Source: a virus. From it: DNA of 37,852 bases. Every line of letters begins with the position of its first letter. The first letter of the stretch is position 1. This document shows positions 33,611 through 37,852 of the stretch, one piece after another. A program made the translations under genes and the position numbers. Location of the stretch: the IMG/VR virus record IMGVR_UViG_3300020578_000206, positions 1 to 37,852 of that record, one strand, 5' to 3'. The notes beneath the pieces were generated by a model that saw only the letters and a list, made by a program, of their open reading frames with translations, had not been told where the DNA came from and did no database searches.

Positions 33611-33943
33611 TCAATCCATCCGTGGTTGCGGTACTCCATCGTTGCTGAAGGTATACACACACTTTTTGTGTGTGACATGACCTTTGCTGTCCATGATGTA
33701 GTAGTTTGATTTCTGTCGATCTTCGTCATTACCTAATCGATAGTTGATTTGATCCACCTTGTATGTAATGGTTGGTGGCTCAGGTAGTTTATCAGTTGCA
33801 CTCAATCGGTCAATACTCAGAATGGAAAGTTCTGCTACAGATTCTGCCCGACCTTTCAAAAGGTCTTGTATGACATCTGCCCCAATTCGCTTGGCAGTTT
33901 CAAGATCGTGGTCTAGTGGAATGTCGATGTGTAGTCTGTACAA
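33611..33943 (-). CDS. Small hypothetical protein with TTG start (110 aa)
   Basis: The start is TTG 33943, with AAAAGGA about five bases upstream, just after the tRNA-Gly 3' end. The protein has an N-terminal beta strand (YRLHIDIPL), a helix (ETAKRIGADVIQDLLKG), then beta strands (SNYYIMDSKGHVTHKKCVYT). The N-terminal part superficially resembles ferredoxin-like small phage proteins. No motif identifies a function. The next gene (55-residue membrane protein) begins 19 bp downstream. Confidence 0.75.
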   Translation of the reverse strand: MYRLHIDIPLDHDLETAKRIGADVIQDLLKGRAESVAELSILSIDRLSATDKLPEPPTITYKVDQINYRLGNDEDRQKSNYYIMDSKGHVTHKKCVYTFSNDGVPQPRMD

Positions 33944-33959
33944 TGTATTCCTTTTCTAA

Positions 33960-34031
33960 AGCGGGAGAAGGGACTCGAACCCTCAACATTTGGCATGGAA
34001 GGCCAACACTCTGCCATTGAGTTACACCCGC
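33960..34031 (-). tRNA. tRNA-Gly(TCC)
   Basis: Acceptor GCGGGTG/CTCCCGC (one T-T mismatch), anticodon arm TTGGC-CTTCCAT-GCCAA (anticodon TCC) and T arm GAGGG-TTCGAGT-CCCTT are present. The discriminator is T and CCA is not encoded. It is three bases downstream of tRNA-Ala. Confidence 0.92.
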
Positions 34032-34034
34032 GAA

Positions 34035-34107
34035 TGGACCGAAGGAGAATCGAACCCCTAACCTCTGCCTTGCAAAGGCAGCGTTCTACCAGTTGAACTA
34101 TCGGCCC
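34035..34107 (-). tRNA. tRNA-Ala(TGC), overlaps glycosyltransferase stop
   Basis: Acceptor GGGCCGA/TCGGTCC, anticodon arm CTGCC-TTTGCAA-GGCAG (anticodon TGC) and T arm AGGGG-TTCGATT-CTCCT are canonical, although the classical alanine G-T identity pair at position 3-70 is present as G3-T70. Discriminator A; CCA is not encoded. Its first ten bases overlap the end of the glycosyltransferase gene: T8-A9-G10 is that gene's TAG stop. Confidence 0.93.
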
Positions 34108-34838
34108 GATTGAATTCTTCTGTTCACTTCATTCCTGATTTTCGCAGAACCATCTCGTCCCTCTTGGGTCGCTGTAATTCTTCGCCACGCTGAGTCTGCA
34201 TTCTTGTTATTGTGAAAGTAAGAAAGTCCTGATACGCACTTGATCTTGTTTCCTAGAGCCACCCAAGCGTAGTTCAGAGCATGAACCTCGGCTGCCCATA
34301 GTTTCTTGGGATCAAGACCTAGAGTATGAAATCGTTCGCATACATCAATGTAAGTGCGCCGATGAAAGAAGTAGTTGCCGGTGTTCAGAAACACATCACG
34401 AATTGGTTTAACTTTGTGTAGCGTAGAGAACATTTCTGACAACGAAGACATGGTGCTACCTCCGATGGGAGTGAAGTCGAATGGCCCAACTTTCTCGGGA
34501 CAATAGACTGTCTTCTCGTCCCACGGAATCTCCCGTTCGAGAGTTTCAATGTAGTCTTTGCCCATGAAGTTGTCGGAGTCACACAGCACAATCCAATTGT
34601 TGTTGCAGTTTCTAACAGTTCTCAGTTTGTTGAAGAACAGTCCATAGTTCTCTTGGTTCTGAATCAAGCGAACCTTGCTGATGTGGTTGGTTTGCGCGAT
34701 AAGCGACTGAACCACTTCGGATCTAGACGCATCATCACAGATCACAATTTCAGATACCACAGCGGTGTCTGCGTGAGTATTCACCAGTTTCATAACTGTT
34801 TCTACTCGGTTATAGTTTGGAATGGCAAATGAAATCAT
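34098..34838 (-). CDS. Family-2 glycosyltransferase (246 aa)
   Basis: ATG 34838 is chosen because TTGGAG lies six bases upstream, directly after the tRNA-Arg 3' end; the TTG at 34850 is part of that site. The GT-A fold signature is clear: MISFAIPNYNRVETVMKLV at the start, IVICDDAS (Asp35-Asp36) and WIVLCDSDNFMG with the DxD-type DSD at residues 87-89. The C-terminal half (TGNYFFHRRTYIDVCERFHT; SYFHNNKNADSAWRR) fits an acceptor-binding region. GT2 enzymes transfer sugars from nucleotide donors; the substrate could be phage tail protein, phage DNA base or host envelope. The stop lies within tRNA-Ala. Confidence 0.92.
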   Translation of the reverse strand: MISFAIPNYNRVETVMKLVNTHADTAVVSEIVICDDASRSEVVQSLIAQTNHISKVRLIQNQENYGLFFNKLRTVRNCNNNWIVLCDSDNFMGKDYIETLEREIPWDEKTVYCPEKVGPFDFTPIGGSTMSSLSEMFSTLHKVKPIRDVFLNTGNYFFHRRTYIDVCERFHTLGLDPKKLWAAEVHALNYAWVALGNKIKCVSGLSYFHNNKNADSAWRRITATQEGRDGSAKIRNEVNRRIQSGR

Positions 34839-34850
34839 GGTATTCTCCAA

Positions 34851-34924
34851 CGCACCTGGCAGGACTTGAACCTGCGACTTGTTGCTTAGAAGGCAACTAC
34901 TCTATCCAACTGAGTTACAGGTGC
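34851..34924 (-). tRNA. tRNA-Arg(TCT)
   Basis: Acceptor GCACCTG/CAGGTGC pairs perfectly. The anticodon arm is GTTGC-CTTCTAA-GCAAC (anticodon TCT), and the T arm CAGG-TTCAAGT-CCTG is canonical. Discriminator G; CCA is not encoded. The next gene's TTGGAG site begins directly after the discriminator base. Confidence 0.94.
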
Positions 34925-34943
34925 TTTCGCACAAGTATATCAC

Positions 34944-35270
34944 TCAGAGAGAGAGTTTCAAGCCTGCTTCGTTGGAAGTTGATAGATTTCTTTCAGGTAC
35001 AATCAGTTTGCTACCAAAGATACTGTTGTACTGATTCCACAAATCATCTAGTGGAGTTCCTTGATACAGAACTTCCGAAGTAGCAATAGAAATGCCATCC
35101 TCTTGCGCTTCTTTGGTGACAAATGCCCAAGGTGCAATACCGATTTGATTCTGTGCAGTTGGTAGCAGAATGCATGGCTTCTTCAGCAGAATATGTGAGG
35201 CGCCATCAGGAACGACGCCAGCAATCAGTTCTTCGCCTGTTTTTAACTTCACGATGCGTATATTACTCAT
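34944..35270 (-). CDS. Conserved small phage beta-protein (108 aa)
   Basis: ATG 35270 overlaps the stop of the 47-residue gene (ATGA), which explains the start choice over an in-frame GTG 39 bp upstream. The sequence, SNIRIVKLKTGEELIAGVVP, then LLKKPCILLPT, IGIAPWAFVT and DDLWNQYNSIFGSKLIVPER, matches a small conserved family of T4-like marine phages with an Sm-like beta-barrel appearance. The function is unknown; a nucleic-acid-binding or regulatory role is possible. It is the last gene before tRNA-Arg, 19 bp away. Confidence 0.85.
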   Translation of the reverse strand: MSNIRIVKLKTGEELIAGVVPDGASHILLKKPCILLPTAQNQIGIAPWAFVTKEAQEDGISIATSEVLYQGTPLDDLWNQYNSIFGSKLIVPERNLSTSNEAGLKLSL

Positions 35271-35410
35271 TTCGATTTCTTCACTTTCTTGGTTGTAAGT
35301 TTCTTGCACTTTGGTTTGTTACCAAAGATTGCATCCCAATTCTTTGCCCACTTCTTTTGATCTACTGGGCGATAAGTGTCACCCTTGCCCGCTCTGTGCT
35401 TGCCCGCCAT
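35267..35410 (-). CDS. Small basic protein nested across two genes (47 aa)
   Basis: ATG 35410 has CAGGAGG upstream, located inside the end of the preceding gene, and an ATG directly before it gives a one-residue-longer alternative. The product begins MAGKHRAGKGDTYRPVDQKK, contains WAKNWDAIFGNKPKC and ends in a lysine-rich tail. Its start lies 32 bp inside the 65-residue gene and its stop overlaps the 108-residue gene, forming a coupled trio. It is probably nucleic-acid binding by charge alone. Confidence 0.75.
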   Translation of the reverse strand: MAGKHRAGKGDTYRPVDQKKWAKNWDAIFGNKPKCKKLTTKKVKKSK

Positions 35411-35576
35411 CATCTACCTCCTGTGTCACTAGATTTGCTGCAATCTCTTGCTTCTTTACATTCACTAGGTCCCGTGCCTTTGTGTATAGGGCATCGTGGA
35501 CATGATCCCTTGCCGCAGCAAAGTCTCTTTGATGAATGTTTTGAATCGCCGCCTGTAATGGGTTCTGATCGCTCAT
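35379..35576 (-). CDS. Small helical protein, possibly prohead-core-like (65 aa)
   Basis: ATG 35576 has GGAG six bases upstream. The sequence has a helical pattern (QNPLQAAIQNIHQRDFAAAR, then DHVHDALYTKARDLVNVKKQ). It resembles small proteins (LQ.I...DF..A...ALY.K....L..KK.E.A..L) that I recall near head genes in T4-like phages, so a scaffold-type role is a weak inference. A longer overlapping frame starting at 35610 lacks this pattern and is treated as spurious. Confidence 0.75.
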   Translation of the reverse strand: MSDQNPLQAAIQNIHQRDFAAARDHVHDALYTKARDLVNVKKQEIAANLVTQEVDDGGQAQSGQG

Positions 35577-35579
35577 GGT

Positions 35580-36164
35580 TCACTCCATTTCCTCGTAAAT
35601 CACATTCCACTTGGGTTGAACGCCCTTAGGGGCGTAGGCGTGTTGTAGAAATCCCCACACCTCTTTCTCTTCCATGCGAAACAAGAACTTCTTGCCTCGG
35701 TCGCGGCCTTTGAGCAACGACGAGAAGAAGTCTTTCATGGCTTCTTGTGCCAGCACGATGTTCTCTTTCCCTGATCCAAACTTGAAATTGGATAGCGTCT
35801 TGCCGATACCTGCTGACTCGTTTGTGCCAATCAGAGAGAACTCACTAGCATCCTTGAAGATGATGCTGTGTTGGTTGTACTTTTTGCCTAGTTCAATGAT
35901 CTGCTTGCGAGAGATGCTCGGAATGAACAGGCTAGGTTCAATCGAGAATCCTTGGTCGCCCTTGTAACCACCGCGCATCTCAATGAACCCAAGGCCCATC
36001 TTGCGTACTTCGCCCTTCATCTCCATGTATAACCTATTGTTGTCTTCTGCCGAGTTGTCGGAGCGGAATGCACTCACCACACCAAATGCCCGGCCTGGTT
36101 CTTCGATGTGCTGATAGATACGAGAGATGCTGCTTTCTGCAATAAGGGTTCTGTATGATTTCAT
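35580..36164 (-). CDS. DUF3293-like protein with capsid-targeting leader (194 aa)
   Basis: The start overlaps the upstream stop (ATGA). The first eleven residues, MKSYRTLIAES, follow the T4 capsid-targeting sequence (MKTYQEFIAEA), with an I-x-E prohead-protease site at Glu10. Residues about 26-108 match the DUF3293 pattern: FGVVSAFRSD, NNRLYMEMKGEVRKMGLGF, GGYKGDQGFSIEPSLFIP and QIIELGKKYNQHSIIFKD. The C-terminal 60 residues (FLFRMEEKEVWGFLQHAYAP) are unrecognised. DUF3293 function is unknown. The leader suggests that the mature protein is carried in the head and injected with the DNA. Confidence 0.85.
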   Translation of the reverse strand: MKSYRTLIAESSISRIYQHIEEPGRAFGVVSAFRSDNSAEDNNRLYMEMKGEVRKMGLGFIEMRGGYKGDQGFSIEPSLFIPSISRKQIIELGKKYNQHSIIFKDASEFSLIGTNESAGIGKTLSNFKFGSGKENIVLAQEAMKDFFSSLLKGRDRGKKFLFRMEEKEVWGFLQHAYAPKGVQPKWNVIYEEME

Positions 36165-36457
36165 TGTGGGCGTTTCTTTTTTGCTAAACCTCGTTTGCGA
36201 TCCTGATACTCTCGTTCTTCCATGAAGATTTTTTGTGCTGCTTCGTCATACTCCATCCATGTTTCAAGCAATCTATTGTAGCAATCTTCTTTACTTAGTT
36301 TACCCTGTTCCACCAAATTGTAAAGCAGAGTTGTTCGCATTAGGTAATCTTTTAAGTTGGCATACAATAGTTCACGCTCAACGGGGTCCAGATTTGAGTC
36401 TGCATCTGACATGATGATGCCCCCTTTCTGCGTCGAGGATGATCTACACTTCACCAT
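36161..36457 (-). CDS. Small helical hypothetical protein with two plausible starts (98 or 83 aa)
   Basis: Two in-frame starts are both supported: ATG 36457 with GGAGG at 7 nt, and ATG 36412 (MSDADSNLDPVEREL) with AAGGGGG about 6-7 nt upstream. The first 15 residues of the long form (MVKCRSSSTQKGGII) look unlike the acidic-helical rest (ELLYANLKDYLMRTTLLYNL, EEREYQDRKRGLAKKKRPQ). A late-promoter-like ATAAATA overlaps the upstream start. Transcription from it would produce mRNA using only the second start. The function is unknown. Confidence 0.8.
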   Translation of the reverse strand: MVKCRSSSTQKGGIIMSDADSNLDPVERELLYANLKDYLMRTTLLYNLVEQGKLSKEDCYNRLLETWMEYDEAAQKIFMEEREYQDRKRGLAKKKRPQ

Positions 36458-36463
36458 ATTTAT
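36457..36463 (-). promoter_or_regulatory. T4-late-like promoter ATAAATA
   Basis: CATAAATATG on the minus strand contains ATAAATA, seven of eight bases of the T4 late promoter box TATAAATA. T4-like phages use such boxes without a -35 element, recruited by gp55 and gp33. It overlaps the first start codon of the downstream gene, and initiation about 10-12 bp downstream would leave only the second start. No second exact copy was noticed in the window. Confidence 0.35.
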
Positions 36464-36472
36464 GCCTCCGCT

Positions 36473-36703
36473 TCAGAGTAGTTCTCTAACAATCCATGAC
36501 TGATGGACTGTTAGATTTCCAAATGTGAAAACTGGAGAAAGGTAATGAGTCTCCTCGTTGAAAGTTGGCGTGGCATCTACAGTTACCTGATAAAATTCTG
36601 CTCTCTTGGGGTTGCTGTTTGCTTCCAAGCCTGCAATCCAATCGTCAGTCAATTCCAAAACTTCTACCACTTGTCCGTCGTGTACACGGGCGTATGCACT
36701 CAT
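36473..36703 (-). CDS. Small hypothetical protein (76 aa)
   Basis: AAGGAGA lies about 5-6 nt before ATG 36703, which overlaps the stop of the LamG-like gene (ATGA). The sequence (MSAYARVHDGQVVEVLELTD; FYQVTVDATPTFNEETHYLS) ends in FTFGNLTVHQSWIVRELL. It resembles short phage tail-associated proteins by composition only. No domain is recognised. Coupling to the LamG-like gene suggests a shared structural role. Confidence 0.78.
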   Translation of the reverse strand: MSAYARVHDGQVVEVLELTDDWIAGLEANSNPKRAEFYQVTVDATPTFNEETHYLSPVFTFGNLTVHQSWIVRELL

Positions 36704-37425
36704 CCGTATCTCCTTGTGTGATCAGTATAAGACGCCCCCGTTACTCCAGCAAAGTTGTAAAAAGTAAGTGGGATGTTTCCTGTTTCCTCTGGAACAGAAC
36801 TGCCACTGCCTCGCACCAGTGGCGAGTAAAACATCAGAGACTCAGGTCTAACAGTCTTGGGTTTGGCTCCTTTGGAAAGCGCAACAATTTCGTCTGTTGT
36901 AAGCACAGCATTCCATATTGCTGCTTCTGCCATACGCACAAGTTGCCCTGATGCATTGTGTCCATTACCCTGAAGACTGCCAACATCGTAGTTTAAGTTT
37001 ACCGAAAGGTCGGATGTGTTTGATGGGTTGCTGAATGAAGTGGTGTTAGTGCCAGTGAATCCTCCGTTCAAGTACACTACCCTGCTTGCAGTTTCAAAAA
37101 CTCCTGCTGCGTGAACCCAAGAGTTTGTTGACCATCCTGCACCCGCTCCTGTTGCGCTTTGCGCCCTTGCTGGTGAACCATCGAAAACTACTGCTTCAAC
37201 TCGTCGGCTTGTTGTTGTGGCGTTACTTAACATACTCAAAGACATTTCAAAGAATTCTTCTGTATCGTTGTCTATACAAATAAAGGACAACAGGGGTTCT
37301 CTGCCTGTTGTTCGATTTGAGTAAAACCAAATACTCATTGTTACAGGGAAACTTGGGGCTTGAGGGGGCGTGCCTGATGCTACATGAGCCGTATTAGCAG
37401 AAGCACTACCAAACCGAATGCTCAC
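36700..37425 (-). CDS. LamG/concanavalin-like phage protein (241 aa)
   Basis: The start is GTG 37425, overlapping the upstream TGA (GTGA), with GGAG six bases upstream. The protein has a jelly-roll lectin pattern: PSFPVTMSIWFYSNRT, NSWVHAAGVFETASRVVYLN and a C-terminal AEAAIWNAVLTTDEIVALSK, typical of LamG-like domains. Such domains often bind carbohydrate and occur in phage head or tail decorations. The last 50 residues (VRPESLMFYSPLVRGSG) follow the usual domain end. It forms a coupled group with the truncated structural gene upstream. The ligand is unknown. Confidence 0.88.
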   Translation of the reverse strand: MSIRFGSASANTAHVASGTPPQAPSFPVTMSIWFYSNRTTGREPLLSFICIDNDTEEFFEMSLSMLSNATTTSRRVEAVVFDGSPARAQSATGAGAGWSTNSWVHAAGVFETASRVVYLNGGFTGTNTTSFSNPSNTSDLSVNLNYDVGSLQGNGHNASGQLVRMAEAAIWNAVLTTDEIVALSKGAKPKTVRPESLMFYSPLVRGSGSSVPEETGNIPLTFYNFAGVTGASYTDHTRRYG

Positions 37426-37852
37426 GATGCACTCCGTACTTCCACAGCAATTAGTTCTGCGTCACCGCTCATGGTGTCGTTTGATGTGTCGCTTTGTTCA
37501 CGATAAATTTTCAGACGGAAAAAGTCTCCCGCAGCCAAACCGTCTATGTTTGTTACTGTGAGTTCTGTGGTGTTTGGTGTGCCGGATGTAGCATTTGTCG
37601 TGGTGTTGCCCTCAGTTGCAGTGTCAAACGAATCAGAGTCGCAATCAGTATTCAGATTCATAAACTGCGCTCCCCAACGCACAGCACCGCTTGTTGCGCT
37701 TGTAGCCATCCAACGAATGCGTACCGTTAGTCCGCTGCCCAAACTTGCACCTTCGGGAATCACTCCAACAAATATGGCACTTTCGTCTGCGCTGGAGTCT
37801 GCAAAATCCAAAACCATGATGGAGTTTCGGGTGTCTATTGTGGCAAAGTTTG
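37422..37852 (-). CDS. Structural protein, 5' end off window
   Basis: The frame is open past the right edge: residues NFATIDTRNSI precede the first visible Met at 37817, so that Met is probably internal and the gene is 5'-partial. The visible part (MVLDFADSSADESAIFVGVI, TVRIRWMATSATSGAVRWGA, GLAAGDFFRLKIYRE) is a beta-rich pattern common in marine phage structural proteins. At least 142 residues are present. It overlaps the LamG-like gene by four bases. Head or tail location cannot be decided from this window. Confidence 0.82.
   Translation of the reverse strand, partial: NFATIDTRNSIMVLDFADSSADESAIFVGVIPEGASLGSGLTVRIRWMATSATSGAVRWGAQFMNLNTDCDSDSFDTATEGNTTTNATSGTPNTTELTVTNIDGLAAGDFFRLKIYREQSDTSNDTMSGDAELIAVEVRSAS

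Noticed and set aside
34839-34850. TTG start for the glycosyltransferase
   Set aside because: TTGGAG is better read as the ribosome-binding site of ATG 34838, and no site precedes the TTG.
1-37852. Integration, lysogeny or transposon signatures
   Set aside because: No integrase, repressor, transposase or terminal inverted repeats could be recognised in any frame.

Overview
This window is part of a tailed-phage genome, most likely a T4-like myovirus. Nearly everything is encoded on the minus strand, so the natural reading direction is from the right edge to the left edge. The phage assignment rests on a baseplate cassette with recognisable gp5-like hub, PAAR tip, gp25, gp6 and gp8 proteins, a giant DUF4815-like protein, tail-fibre proteins and a cluster of phage tRNA genes. 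Several short proteins resemble families known from T4-like marine and cyanobacterial phages. No photosynthesis gene, integrase or lysis gene is visible. The host cannot be fixed from this sequence. One ribosome-binding site mirrors a 16S rRNA tail ending GGCTGGATCACCTCC, which occurs in many bacterial phyla.

Right part (about 33.1-37.85 kb): a truncated structural protein, a LamG-like protein, several small proteins, a DUF3293-like protein with a T4-type capsid-targeting leader, a family-2 glycosyltransferase and small basic or membrane proteins. Canonical tRNA genes for Arg(TCT), Ala(TGC), Gly(TCC) and Gln(TTG), and one aberrant Ile(TAT)-like element, are interleaved with them. Genes and tRNAs are packed so tightly that one coding sequence ends inside a tRNA.

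Middle part (about 24.2-33 kb): one plus-strand gene with a restriction-endonuclease-like motif set, a Cys-rich basic protein, a UV-damage endonuclease, tRNA-Glu and an odd tRNA-Leu. These are followed by a degenerate PAP2-like protein, a coiled-coil protein, a nucleotidyltransferase/ligase-like protein that also carries a capsid-targeting leader, a tiny membrane protein and a HIGH-type nucleotidyltransferase with an extraordinary Shine-Dalgarno sequence.

Left part (1-24.2 kb): the tail and baseplate module, in transcription order gp5-like hub, PAAR, an unknown 455-residue protein, gp25, gp6, a gp7-position protein, gp8, a 2239-residue DUF4815-like protein, two Pro-Thr repeat proteins, a large fibre protein, and a tail-collar fibre that runs off the left edge. 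This last gene has no stop codon inside the window and was found by translating the minus strand directly. The fibre genes share Cys-rich and Pro-rich low-complexity tracts and are the most unusual part of the structural module.

The most interesting candidates are: predicted head-packaged, injected proteins, one with nucleotidyltransferase/ligase motifs; the tRNA/CDS overlap that could destroy a glycosyltransferase stop codon during tRNA processing; the 15-nt match to the 16S rRNA tail; and the Thr/Pro-repeat tail proteins, which may be linked to the phage-encoded glycosyltransferase. All functions are inferred from sequence reading alone; no database search was run.
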